From positions 9,285,724 to 9,349,723 of the forward strand of contig NC_084815.1 of assembly GCF_963583255.1 (NCBI RefSeq): DNA of 64,000 bases, in the 5' to 3' direction. The DNA is from Pyrus communis. Taxonomy: Eukaryota; Streptophyta; Magnoliopsida; Rosales; Rosaceae. The notes below the pieces were generated by a model. That model saw nothing but the letters and a program-made list of their open reading frames with translations. It searched no databases and had not been told where the DNA came from. Below are positions 47,228 to 58,625 of this stretch, piece after piece. How positions within the stretch are numbered: position 1 is the stretch's first letter; every line of letters begins with the position of its first letter. Position numbers and translations under genes: made by a program.

Positions 47228-49820
47228 ATTTTCCTAGTTTCATTGAATTGGATGGAATACACATTGACAATCAAATTTTTCTTATCAAATTCCCTAGATG
47301 AACTGCATAATAGAGATAAAATCAAAGATCATTAAGCTTTTTGAAAACCATAAGCATTGGCTAGGCATTCATAACTATGAATTTCATGATACTCTTGCCT
47401 AGAATTTACTTAATACAATCATGACTAGTGATTTTTACTACTTGTGAATATAAGTTCATAACGATTAGGTGAAATTCCCCTATATCCTTGCATCAAATTC
47501 ATGCATGAAAACTAAGTATGCATCCTTAATCAACACACAAGAAGAAGTTCTCAATAAATCAATTAAGTAAATCACATTCATAATTCAAGAAACAAAATCT
47601 GGAGGAAATCAATTCATATAAAATATATGTCCATGGCTTTGAATTCACCTCTAACTAAGAAAAACTTAGTTACACATGTTCATAACAATTGAAAAGCAAA
47701 TTAAAATAAACATGGAAACAAAACGAGAGAAGAAAGAACTCTGAAAGTCTCCAATGGATGCAGATTTCTTGCGGCACAAGATGCTCTTTCTCCTATGGAA
47801 GCCATGGCACTCCTTCTTCTCCCTAGGGTTTGCGGCACAAACCTAGCAGAAATAAGTGATTAGGGCCCCTAGGTTGCTGCAAAGGTTTGGACATTAAGTC
47901 CTAGCCCAATTAATTTCAGATATGGACTTATACAATCCAAATCCAAGAGGAAAAGGGCCAAATTAAATCAAAATCCAATTAGAAAAAGGTTTAGGAAATT
48001 CGTCCAAAATTGGGCCTTCTAGAAACTAAGTGTTTTGTGGCTGATTTTGGGTGTTCTAGAAGAAATAAAAGGGAGAAGGGTGCGGCACCCTTTTAGGGTC
48101 AGATAAGGCTTCTAGAAATTAGGTTTTTAGGTCTATTTGCAGCTAGGATTAAGGTGGAACAATATTAGGTTAGGATAAGATAGGATAAGGTTTGGATAAG
48201 ATAAGGTTGTTAGGATAAGTTTCCATATTTCTTGCTCTTTCCTTATCTTCTTTGTCTTGAACTTTCCTTTTCTGATTTGTAGCATGTTCCTAGCCTCTTT
48301 TGACTCCAAATTCGTCCATCCACCTTGTTCCATATACAAACTATCCATAATAAGCCCAAAACTGCTCTAAAAGGCTCAAAATTGCCTTTTCTTGCCAACT
48401 TTGTCATTAGGACCTACAAACAAACGAAAATAGCTTAAAACACTATAATGAGTGGTAATTAGCTGATAGGAGCATATGTAGGCGACTTAGCTAGCTTATT
48501 CGTGTGCATTTGTGTTATTATTTCTTAGTTAATGTAGTATTTCAACTCATCTTTGTGTGTTTGTAGGTCCAAAGGTTTAAAGTACCAAGAAAGTGCATTT
48601 TGGTGCATTTTGGAGCAATTTTGGGCACTAAATGGATAGCACATGTATGGTCCAACATGGATGGACGAATTTGGAGTTCAAAAGGCTAGAAATCAGATAA
48701 GAAGATGAAGAAATTAAACTCAAGACAAAGCGGATAAGGAATTCGCTCAAAAGAGGAAACATTATCCAAAACCTTATCCAACATTATCCAAAACCTTATC
48801 TTATCTTATCCTATCCTAACTTTATCATGCCTTAATCCTAGCTGCAAGGGGATCTAAATATATACTTCTAGAACCTATTTCTAGAAGCATTCTCTTCTAG
48901 AAGGCCCAAATCAGCCACAAAGCATATTAGTTCTAGAAACCCTACAAAGGTGGCGCCTATTCCCTTCTAGAATGCCTTGCCTTGCCTTGTAAGCCACTTT
49001 CCTTTCCCTCCAATTGTTGCCGCACCTCTCTAGGCCTTATCCTTTTTGGATTCTGATTTATTAGGCCTTATTCCTTGTGGATTTGGGTTACACAAATCCT
49101 TTTCTGAAACTAATTGGCCCAAACCCTCTCCTAAGTGGATTAAATCAATTGTGCCAAAACCTAGGGCCCTAATCTTTCAAAATCTGCTAAGTTGCAAACC
49201 TAATCTAATTAACCCTAGGGTTGGCCGAACTATATATTCATATTTTTAGCCACAAATTCACATCAACCCTTATGCTATTCAGAAAACCCCTTGCCGCAAG
49301 CCTTAGACCCCATTCTCCATCATTCATACACTCTATTCACATCCATCTACAATCTGCCGCAACCCTTCACCATAACCAGCCATCATTCATCATCCCAAGC
49401 AAGAATACATCGTTCATAACCCCCAAAACCATCACCCACATCTTGTGCCGCAGCAAGGAAAAAGGAGGAAAGCCCTAACCGTGCATGCCATTCGACTTGG
49501 AATTGCTGGAATGTTTTAGGTGTAATCTTTCTTGTGTTTTTCAATGTTTAATTTCAAGAATCTTTGTTGTGTGAGTATAAGGAACTAATCCCCTTCTAGC
49601 TAGGGGGAATTTCGAAACCATGGCTATATTTGCATTATGATTTGATTACTTCCAGTTGTGATTTCATGAATTGTGAATCCAATTTACTTATCTATTTGAA
49701 TTAAAACTTGTTTACATATATACTACAATTGTCAAAAGAGGGTTTAATTTGTGTGTTAAGTTAATTTTCGCATCATTAGCTCACTAAATGCAAGGAAATA
49801 ACATAAATATGCTTCTATCA
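47228..49820 (-). mobile_element. Inverted LTR, truncated, nested in element 4 protease
   Basis: On the minus strand it starts TGATAGAAGCATATTTATG at 49820 and runs to 47228, where it stops about two-thirds into an element-1-type LTR (the AATGAAACTAGGAAAATT region). Its sequence is of the element 1 subfamily, unlike the element 4 LTR, so it is more likely a nested solo LTR than the 3' LTR of element 4. A smaller solo LTR lies in it at 48464-49775. Its far end is joined straight to the forward LTR end at 47227. Confidence 0.75.
48464..49775 (+). mobile_element. Short solo LTR nested in the inverted LTR
   Basis: TGATAGGAGCATATGTAGGC to TTTTCGCATCA, 1312 bases, with a perfect TTAGC duplication at 48459-48463 and 49776-49780. 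It is about 0.7 kb shorter than relatives: bases near 49695 jump from the ACTTATCTATTTGAA region to the final TACTACAATTGTC block. Five TTCTAGAA palindromes lie at 48866-48972. Confidence 0.9.
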
Positions 49821-50206
49821 TCGGCCAATTGAATAATCACACCATCATTTTTCAATTCTCCAAGATTCATGGATGCATAAATGGAGTATGGCATGACATT
49901 AATTGAAGCTCCTAAGTCTAACATGGCATGTTCAAACTTAGTTTGGCCAATAATGCAAGGGATTGTAAAGCTACCTGGATCTTTGCACTTTGGAGGTAAC
50001 TTTATTTGTAAAACAGCGGAAATGTTTTCACTTACCTTAACCACCTCTTTATTCGAAACCCTCTTCCTTGTGGTGCAAAGTTCCTTCAAGAATTTGGCAT
50101 ATTTGGGACCTTGCTTGATGGCATCGAGGAGCGGAATATTGAGTTGTACTTTCCTAAACGTCTCAAGAATGTCTTTGTCATTCTCCTATTCCTTTGCTTG
50201 CATAAA
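49821..50206 (-). pseudogene. Element 4: protease region, minus strand
   Basis: Minus-strand frame with FLKELCTTRKRVSNKEVV, LPPKCKDPGSFTIPC and LDLGASINVMPYSIYASM, the aspartic protease of the Athila-like family, ending at IIQLAD where the inverted LTR begins. At its upstream end a TAG at 50186-50188 sits at the gag-protease junction. Gag continues at 58626 on the far side of element 3, and one copy of ATAAA joins the two parts in frame. Confidence 0.88.
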
Positions 50207-52292
50207 TGATAGGCGCATATTCATGCGACTTAATTAGCTTGTTCTCGTGCATTTATGTTGTGTTTCCTTAGTTATTTTAGTGTTTAAAGTCACTTTTGTG
50301 TATTTTCATATTATAAGGCCAAAGTGTGCAAGAAGATGCAAATTGGAGTCTTTTGGAGCAAAAGAGGAATGAATGAGTTGAAGACTTGAAGAAACGATGA
50401 ATTCCTACTCAAACGAGGATTCCTACTCCAACAAGGATTCCTACTTGAACTAGGAAAGTTAACCCTAGGTTTCCCGTTTTGGTAACCTTTCCTAATCTTA
50501 AACGTTCGTATTTTCTAGCCACTTTGAAGGCCTTGCAGGCACTTTAGGACACAAAACAAAGGCCCTAGGGCCCTTAAACCCCTTTGTCATGGTCTCTCCC
50601 TTTCTTTCCTTCCCTTGCCGTGCAAGAGGGGGGGTAATTTTGTCCTAGGTGATGCAATTAAACATATGCTCCTCTCCTAATTTAAAACCCTAGCCACACC
50701 TTGCAGCCAATCCCTCTTTAATTTCTGATTTTATTTCCTAATTCTAGAAGCCTTTAACTTTATTTTTAGTTAATAAAAATAAGCTAGGGTTTTATTTTCT
50801 GAAACCCTATATAAACTAAACCCTAAGCCGCACCCTAGCTCTCTCTTCTTATTATTCATTCTCTTCATCATTCACCCTAAGCCCTCTAAGCCGCAGCCAC
50901 CATCCCATTCTCTCCCTTTGCCGCATCCACCATCACCCAAAAACCCCTAAGCCGCAGCCTTCTCCATCCATTCTAGCCACCTTCCCACCATTGCAACCAC
51001 TTCAAACCATCAATCCACACCTCCATACACCTTCCACAATCCTTGCCGCAACCCTTCACCTCCCTAAATCCATTCCCAAACCAGAAAAACATCCAAAAGT
51101 CCATAAAACCTTCTCTACCGCAGCAAGAAGAAAGGAGAAAGAGGAGCTTGAAACGTGCAGAAATTCAAAGTGGATTCGTTGGGCATTTTAGGTGTAATCA
51201 ATCTTTTGTTCTCTATGTATAATTTCAATTTTGTTTCTTTTTCTGTGAACATGAGAGGCTAAACCCCTAGTTAGCTAGGGGGTGATTCGAAACCATGTTT
51301 ATGCTTGCAATATGAATTAATTACCTTTGGTTGGAATTTCATGAGTTGTGGATTCAATTCGTTTAACTGCTTGATTGATAACTTATTTGTGTATGTTTAT
51401 TGAGAGTGCACGCTTAGTTTTCATGCATGAATATGATGCTAGAATATAAGTGAGTTTCACCTAATAGTTACGAACTTATATTCATAAGTAGTGGAGGTCG
51501 CTTATAAACGATCGCGTTAAATGAATTCTTGGCACTAGTTTCATGCTCATCATAGTAACGAATGCCTCGTCAACACTTATAGTTTTCATGTTGCTTAATG
51601 ATCTTTGATTGTATCTTTATTGTGCTTTTCACGTAAAGGACTTTTGGAGAATGTTTTGAATTGTGGATGCGCTGTCCCATCCAATTCATTAACTTAAGGA
51701 GAACTTGAAGGTTAATTTAAGCGAACCTAATTAACCTGGGGTGTTGAGTTTCATGATTCATCGAAAGACCAACTGAAAATCATCTTGTATGCAAGTGTGA
51801 CATGTGTGGAGAAGAACCTTCTAGCTAGCATTCCATCCATATTTTCATCAAATTCGTATTTACATTTTGTTTTAATTGCAATCTGTGCACTTTGTTTAAT
51901 TTCGTCAAAAACTAAATCCCCCTTTACTTTAGTGTTCAATTTAGTTAGAAAGTGTCTTAGTTTGTGTTTCTAGGTGTTTTGATTCAATTTATTACCCAAA
52001 TTCGTCCAAATTAGTGTAAGTGCTCAAAACTGCCCAGATTGTGTTTTTAAGGCAGTTTTGAGTGTTTTGGTGCTGTTTTGAGTCTTTTGGGTTGTTTTAG
52101 CGTTTTAAGTGTGTAGTTTTGCATTCTTTGAGTTTAGTTTAGTGTTTTAACCTTTGTTTTACGTTTTTGAGTCAGTTTCCAAGTGATTTAGTAATCCCTC
52201 CTAATCCCTGGTTTAGAACGATCCCTACTTATACATATACTACAATTGTCAAAAGAGGGTTTTAATTTGTGTGTCACATTCGTAACGCATCA
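50207..52292 (+). repeat. 5' LTR of element 3
   Basis: TGATAGGCGCATATTCATGC to GTAACGCATCA, 2086 bases. It contains an A-C rich transcribed-leader region with many CCGCA/CCGCAGCC phrases at 50885-51125. No second copy is present at the right end of the element. Confidence 0.9.
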
Positions 52293-52298
52293 AATTTT

Positions 52299-52315
52299 TG
52301 GCGCCGTTGCCGGGG
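52299..52315 (+). promoter_or_regulatory. Primer-binding site of element 3 (tRNA-Asp)
   Basis: TGGCGCCGTTGCCGGGG, a perfect complement of the 3' end of plant tRNA-Asp, seven to eight bases after the LTR. Confidence 0.93.
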
Positions 52316-52416
52316 ATTAGCAACTTTGCTAATCCCTTGGATTGTTATTTTCTATTTATTTTAGTTTTTTTAAGTTTCTGACCTTGTTTTGTTTTTCTTG
52401 TTTTAGGTACTAGTGT

Positions 52417-54124
52417 ATGACTCGGAGTTCTCAATCGATTCGTGAGCATATCTTGGACTTTGACAGCGATTTTGAGAGGACTTTGAGACGAAAGAGGAAG
52501 CAACACGAATCAAATCCACCAAGCCCGGAACTTGACCTTGAAGAACAAGTTCTAGAAGATGAAGGAGAGGCCACGGCAAGGATTTTTGAAGAACCACAAG
52601 GCATGGCCATGGATAACCGGACACTCAAGGAGCTTTCTGCTTCGGGATTGGATAATGCCGCACCTTTGTGTATCCAATATCCCTCGCCTGCCCAAGGGAA
52701 GACCGAAGAGTTCGAGTTGAAGTCAAGCTTGCTCCACCACATTTCGAAATACCATGGGTTGTCCATGGAGGATCCGAACAAGCATCTGAAAGAATTCGAG
52801 GTGGTGTGTTCAAGCATGACTCCCGTCAACGTCGATGGAAGTATTTTGAAGATGAAGGCTTTTCCATTCTCTTTAATGGACAAAGGCAAAGATTGGTTGT
52901 ATGAATTAGCTCCCGAAACCGTCACATCATGGGAGAGTATGAAGAGGGCATTTCTGGAGAAGTTTTTCCCAACTTCTTGAATCATCCTTTTACGTAAAAG
53001 GATAAGTGGAATTCAGCAAGAAGAAGGTGAGTCTTTTTCTACATATTATGAACGTTTTAAATCCCTTGTACGAGGGGCTCCTACCAATTGAACATCAAAT
53101 GCTCGATGCCTCGGCGGGTGGAGCATTGGTGGACAAGACACCCATGGCTGCCAAGGTCTTGATTGCTAACCGAGCATTGAACGCTCAACAATACGAAGGA
53201 GTAGGCCAAAGAGGACCCCCACGGCAGCAAGTTCATGAGGTAAGTTCCACACCCGACATTCATTCACAATTAGCTAATCTTACTTCCATTATGTCTCAGA
53301 TGGCCGAAGGGATGAGGATGCAATGACCAATTGTATGTGGAGTGTGTTCTATCCAAGGACATGCTTCTGAGAAGTGCCCACAACTCATTGAAAATGGTGG
53401 ATGGGAAAGCGCAAATGCTATTGGATTTCTAGGCCAAAACCAACCAAGGAACGATCCATATTTTAACACCTATAATCCAGGTTGGAGAGACCACCCAAAC
53501 TTCAAGTGGAGGGAGCCCCAACAACCACCACAACAAGGAGGCTTTAGACAACAACCCCCGGGTTTCTTCACTAAGCCCTACGCACCCATACATGCTCCAC
53601 AACAATCTGCCCCAAATGCTTCAGGTACGTCCCTAGACAATGATACACTTCTTACGTTACTAACTAATTTGTCTCAGGGGCAAGAGAATCAAGCCAAAGC
53701 AATGCAAAATCAAGAAAAAAGGGTGGATCAATTGGAGAAACAAATTGGGCAGATTGCGGAGTTTGTAGGGCAATTCCGAGACCAAGGCAAGCTCCCAAGA
53801 TCAACCATTCCAAACCCAAAGGGAGGGTTCGAAACGGCCAATGCAATCATCTTGAGAAGTGGAAAAGAAGTTGGGGCAGGTCCTAAACCATCCAAAACAG
53901 GTCCTAATGACGAAGGGAAGCTGCAACATGAAGAGGAGGATGCAAGCAAGCCCACGACAAGGGTACAAACACCCTTGCCGCAACTACCTAGGCACCCTAA
54001 TGCATCCAACTCATCCTATTCGGCCACCAAAGGTAAGTTGGGTTCAAAATTGATTAATTCTAACCCCGTTCCACCCAATGTTCCTTTTCCTCAGAGATTT
54101 TTGCAAACAAAGAAGGAGGAGTAG
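52417..54124 (+). pseudogene. gag: gag of element 3, lightly damaged
   Basis: ATG at 52417 (MTRSSQSIREHILDFDSDF). The capsid-like region to ~52980 is open (187 codons) and then meets a TGA where siblings read SRVILLRKKI. A deletion of about 25 bases shifts the frame near 53060; then 53006-53326 is open and ends at a TGA in MQ. From 53342 the frame is open to 54124 and contains the knuckle CSIQGHASEKC (its first cysteine just before 53342), a Q/P-rich spacer and a short coiled-coil-like stretch (QNQEKRVDQLEKQIGQI). It ends with TAG at the gag-protease junction, in the same frame as protease. Confidence 0.88.
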
Positions 54125-54859
54125 GAGAAAGACATTCTTGAGACGTTTAGGAAGGTCCAAGTAAACATTCCTTTACTTGATGCCATTAAGCAAGTGCCCA
54201 GGTATGCAAAGTTTTTAAAAGAGTTATGCACAACTAGGAAAAGAATTTCAAACAAAGAAGTTGTGAAAGTAAGTGAAAATGTATCCACGGTTTTGCAACG
54301 AAAGTTACCTCCAAAATGTAAGGATCCAGGGAGCTTTACTATCCCATGCATAATTGGAAACACTAGATTTGAACAATGCATGTTAGATTTAGGTGCTTCT
54401 ATTAATGTCATGCCATATTCCATTTATGCATCTATGAACCTTGGTGAGTTAAAACAAGATGGCGTTATAATTCAATTGGCCGATCGTTCTAATGTTTATC
54501 CCAAGGGAGTCCTTGAGGATGTTTTAGTGCAGGTTAATCATCTCATCTTTCCTGCAGATTTTTATGTCTTAGAAATGGAGGATTCGAGCCACGCTCCATC
54601 ATTGCCACTCTTGCTAGGCCGTCCGTTCATGAAAACAGCCCAAACAAAGATTGATGTGGCCAAGGGAGCACTAACAATGGAGTTTGGTGGTGATATAATT
54701 AAATTCAATGTTTATGACTCTATTAAGAATCCTAACGATAGTCATTCTTGTTTTGTCATAGATGTGCATAAGGACATACGGCCGAAAGGATCTACAATTA
54801 TCACGAAGGATGTATCAAGCACCACCATTGGAGAAGAACTTGGAGTGATTGCCCTATAA
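54125..54859 (+). CDS. Protease region of element 3, open
   Basis: Same frame as the last part of gag, separated only by the TAG at 54122-54124; open from there to 54859. Contains LPPKCKDPGSFTIPC, active-site loop LDLGASINVMPYSIYASM, QLADRSNVYPKGVLEDVLV and LLGRPFMKTAQTKID. All residues expected of the family are present, and it is the only copy in the window with an unbroken protease. The stretch after VYDSIKN ends in a stop at 54857, short of RT. It could encode a functional protease if gag were read through. Confidence 0.75.
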   Translation, partial: EKDILETFRKVQVNIPLLDAIKQVPRYAKFLKELCTTRKRISNKEVVKVSENVSTVLQRKLPPKCKDPGSFTIPCIIGNTRFEQCMLDLGASINVMPYSIYASMNLGELKQDGVIIQLADRSNVYPKGVLEDVLVQVNHLIFPADFYVLEMEDSSHAPSLPLLLGRPFMKTAQTKIDVAKGALTMEFGGDIIKFNVYDSIKNPNDSHSCFVIDVHKDIRPKGSTIITKDVSSTTIGEELGVIAL

Positions 54860-54868
54860 CCACCCAAT

Positions 54869-55177
54869 ATGGCCGAAAGTAGCCATGGTGACATTGTTGA
54901 TAGGGCTGCCGATTTTGAGCCTTCACTACAGTATGTTTGTAAGTCGCCAAGCCCAATTTCAATTCCCATTTCAAATAATAGGTTGTTACCTTCTATGGTG
55001 CAGGTGACCAACCGATTTCAAGGTGGTGGGAGCATTTACATGGACTTTCGGAACCAAAACACCACCATCAGGGAGGATCACTATCCCCTCCCATTCATTG
55101 AGCCATATTATGAAAGTGTTGAAGAGCATGTTGTGGAGGAGATCCCATTGCATGCCGTGGGCTCCAATGAGGAATGA
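54869..55177 (+). CDS. Deleted pol of element 3: small chimeric frame
   Basis: A continuous 102-codon frame joining three parts of the usual pol: the linker before RT (SPISIPISNNRLLPSMVQ), a short piece resembling the RT start (MDFRNQNTTIREDHYPLPFIE, compare IDYRKLNATTRKDHFPLPF in siblings), and the pol tail (YYESVEEHVVEEIPLH). Everything from RT motif B to integrase is gone, more than 3 kb compared with element 1. The frame stays open across both joins. No catalytic function can remain; it may simply be a lucky deletion. Confidence 0.65.
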   Translation: MAESSHGDIVDRAADFEPSLQYVCKSPSPISIPISNNRLLPSMVQVTNRFQGGGSIYMDFRNQNTTIREDHYPLPFIEPYYESVEEHVVEEIPLHAVGSNEE

Positions 55178-55723
55178 ACATACCCTCGTCCGGCTGCAAG
55201 ACGTTAAAGCAAGCGCTTCGTGGGAGGCAACCCATGCAATCACCAAGGAGAGGATGGCATTTACACCCATAACCAGATTTGCATCCCTAGCCTCTTCTCT
55301 TTGTTATTTACATTCTGCCATGCTTAGTGTGTTTAGTTGCTGTTTGTGTGTTTACTTTTGTTTGGTGTGATTTTAGGCTTGAAACATTGAGGACAATGTT
55401 TGATTTAAGTGTGGGGGGGTAACTAAGTGTTGTTGATGCAAATTCGTGGGATTTTATCACCCATAACTTCCAAAGTTGTTCCTTGCTGTTTTTAAGTGTT
55501 TTTAGGCTATTTTAGAGTGTTTTAGTGTGTGTTGACTTAAAAATCCGAAAATCCCATAAAAATTTGAAAAATTGTTTTGAAAAACCCAAAAAGAGTTGTT
55601 TTTGTGTGTTTGTTTGTGTCGTAGGTTACCTTCCAACACAATGATGAGGATTTGGTTTTTAATTGCATGGTGGTTAAAGAAAGTTGCAAACATGGATGGA
55701 CGTTTGATGTACTCTTTGGTTTA
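55178..55723 (+). other. 3' non-coding region of element 3, left part
   Basis: Starts with the conserved AAGACGTTAAAGCAAGCGCTTC phrase and contains the first purine tract AAGTGTGGGGGGGTAA at 55406-55420. It parallels element 1 10800-11350. The frames on both strands are short and not family-like. Confidence 0.75.
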
Positions 55724-57224
55724 TGATAACTCACATATTGCGTGCATTTATATCTTCCATATTTGGCGTCTTTGTGATGTTTTTGAATTAAACTGGTTGC
55801 ATTTTACATTATTTGGTGTTAGTGTGCAGCCAAGTGTGTAATAGGATCAATTGGAAGGCAAATGAAGTAAAAACACTTCTTTTGGTAGCTGAGCATTATT
55901 CCAAACGTGGAGAGGATTCTGGGGAGTTAATTTGGAGTCCAAATGAGGAATCTAGGACTAATTTGGCTGCTGGAATTTCAGGAAAAGATGTGGAAGGAAA
56001 GTGGTGCAGTTCGGCCATATTGGGTGGTTCTAAACAAGGCAAAAACGCTGGAGTCAGATTTGGTGGTTCCACACAAGGCAAGAAGGTGTAAACCTGATTT
56101 GGAGGTGGAAAATAAGGAAACAAAGTTCAAAACAAATGCTATTCTCAGAAATACCTTTAAATCAGATTCTAGCCTTTTATATCACCATCAACACTTACCT
56201 TTTATGCATCTTTCCAGCCCTTTTTAAACCAAGCGAATTAGGCACCAATGACAACTTCTTCTTCGCTTCATTCCATTATTCCCACACCCTAGCCGCTCCA
56301 CCTCTGTCCATTTTCTCTCCCATTTGCAGAAACCATTCAACCCTAGCCTCTCCACCTTCATTTACAACACACTTGGAGAGCCAACGCCGAAGGCCACCCT
56401 TAAGGGATTTCGATATCAGTTTAGCTTCAAGGGTTCCTTCTCCTTAATTCTATGTTCACTCATGTTGTATATTTTTATGTCAAACATCCTGTAAACATGA
56501 AGTGTAACTAATCTCTTTCTAGGGATTCGATGTAGCCTCGCAAGATTGCCATGTAGTTAAGTTAGAATGCTCAGTTGACCCATCTATTTCTTGTTTCATT
56601 CTCTGATTTAATTGTGACTTTGTGTGTTGATTTTAATATTTGATCACCATTTGAATTAACCATAGGTTGTTTAGCCAAGATTAGAGCATACATCATGCAT
56701 ATTCTTGGTGGATATGTGAATGAATGAAGGGAATGTTTTGCAAACAACCTGCCGAGTGTTTCCTTTGGTTTTATGAAAATTTCTTGTGCGTGACACATTC
56801 TTGATTAGGAACCGAAGTTGCACATCACAATTAGGTTCAAGATTAGGAACATTTGATCAAATCCACACATCATATGGTTGATCATATCTAAGTGAAACAA
56901 ACTCAAGAAATAGGTAGATGGCTGAGTATGAACTGACTTAACAAACATGGACTTGGTTTAGCAATGGTGAAATCGAATCCCTAGCTTCACCTCCATTGGT
57001 GCTACCCCATTTTATTAGTTGTTGAGTCATTTTCGTGTGTTTACTTCATTTTCTTGTGCTTTCAAGTTACAACAACAAATCTGTCTAAATTGATCAGTTT
57101 TATTCTCTAATAGGGTTCTTGCAGAACAAGTGGTTGTATAGGTCCAATTAGTCCCTGTGGATTCGACACCCTTATTTGTGCCATTATACTAAACATATTT
57201 TAGCACTAGGAAGGAATAACAACA
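55724..57224 (+). mobile_element. Solo LTR of the outer left family, nested in element 3
   Basis: TGATAACTCACATATTGCG to GGAATAACAACA, 1501 bases, with a perfect GTTTA duplication at 55719-55723 and 57225-57229. It is homologous to the split LTR at 15376-29133 over most of its length. Removing it restores the 3' region of element 3 relative to element 1. Confidence 0.93.
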
Positions 57225-57229
57225 GTTTA

Positions 57230-58620
57230 TGCTTGGTTGTAGTTATAGTTTACAAATTCACATGTAATCACAAAGGAAAATTAGTTTTTGTAACATGCTT
57301 GAAGGAATGAACTCAAACTAACGCTACACCCCTGTGAGACTTGAGCCTAAACGTTTATTTAGAGAGTAATAATTTGTGCATCATTGTCTTCTAAAGTCGT
57401 TGCATGATCTCATTATTCATTGCTTGGTTACTACTTAGACGGCGTTTCATCACTTAGTTCCAAATGCTAGAACTCATGCCCATTTCATTCAAAGCATGTT
57501 ATTGATTTGCATAACACATATTCAGGATGAAGTTGTGTAGTGACCACCATCAAAGCCAAATAGCCATGTGCCCTTCACTCATTTTGTGTTAAAGTTTAAC
57601 CCCATTGTGCCGTGTTAGCCCATGTTCTTTGTTAACCCATATCATCCTCACCTAGCCTAGATTAGGACCATCCATACCCTTGTTCTTGAAGCATAGTAAG
57701 CATGACTATAAATGAATTCCTTTTGATTAATGTGTTGCAGAAAATAAGTGTGGGGGAAGGAGTATTGATGTGAGTTTATGTGCCATAGGCCCGGCTAGAA
57801 AAAAAAAAAAAAAGAAGAAAAAAAAAGTTCCAAAGTATTGTTTGTTGAAAAGAAGTGAAAAAAGTTCCAAAGTATTGTTTGTTGAAGAAAGGGTCCAAAA
57901 AGTTGAATATGGCCCTAAGTTTTGTGTGACTTTCCCTTGGGTGTTTAAAAGTTGATTTCTGCATTCCAAGTGAATTCTAAGTCTCAATTTCATTACTTTG
58001 CTTGCTATTGCTTAAAGAACTTTTGTTTATCCCTATCTTTCCTTGTTAGCCAATACCCTAAGCCCCGTTACAACCCTTGACTTCTATCTTGAGTGTTGTG
58101 CATTTCAATTGTGGAGTTTGAATTTGGTATGAGCATATGGTGTCACTGGTTCTCGCATCTAAGTAGTAGCATTCCATTCATGAGATCATATCTAAACATG
58201 TTTAATTACTCTAGAAATTGCGTTCTTTGTTATAACATATGTGAGTACTAGTCTTTCATGTTTACATCAATCTTCTCACATATAACTAGTGTATGGTGTG
58301 TAGTCAGAAAATCTGAGTGAAAATTGAGTGCATAACTAGTGAGGAATTGAAGGAATTCTCTAAGGCATGTTACTACATTCAAAATGTGTTTTAATTGATT
58401 AAATGCGAACTAGTGAATGGTGACTATGATTAAGTATGTGGTCGAGGGGAAGGAAGACTAAAAGCTATGTGAGTAATGATCTTTGACATGTCATGTTTCA
58501 TTGGAAATCCCTGAGGCAAACGTTGGAAGGTTTAGGTTTTGTTTTGTTTGTTTTGTTTCGTCTTATTTTCTTTAGTTGTTTTGTTTTGCTCGAGGACTAG
58601 CAAAAGTTAAGTGTGGGGGA
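57230..58620 (+). other. 3' non-coding region of element 3, right part
   Basis: Parallels element 1 11355-12741. Holds the second purine tract AATAAGTGTGGGGGAAGG at 57744-57760, A-rich block 57798-57830, a 42-base direct repeat (AAAAGTTCCAAAGTATTGTT type) at 57825-57890, and the terminal tract TTAAGTGTGGGGGA at 58607-58620. No envelope-like frame. Confidence 0.75.
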
Positions 58621-58625
58621 ATAAA

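Larger units (their letters stand above)
50207..58620 (+). mobile_element. Element 3: Athila-like element with one LTR only
   Basis: 5' LTR, tRNA-Asp primer site, gag, protease, a pol reduced to a small RT remnant, 3' non-coding region with three purine tracts, and then nothing: the final tract GTGTGGGGGA is followed at once by ATAAA, the same five bases that precede the 5' LTR (50202-50206 and 58621-58625). The interrupted gag of element 4 is contiguous if this block plus one ATAAA is removed. A solo LTR of another family is nested at 55724-57224. Coding is the least damaged among the four gag-carrying elements. Confidence 0.88.

Noticed and set aside
52625..52985. Minus-strand frames opposite gag and protease (also 3864-4450, 53728-54009, 54091-54423)
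   Set aside because: They mirror well-supported gag-protease coding on the other strand and resemble no known family.
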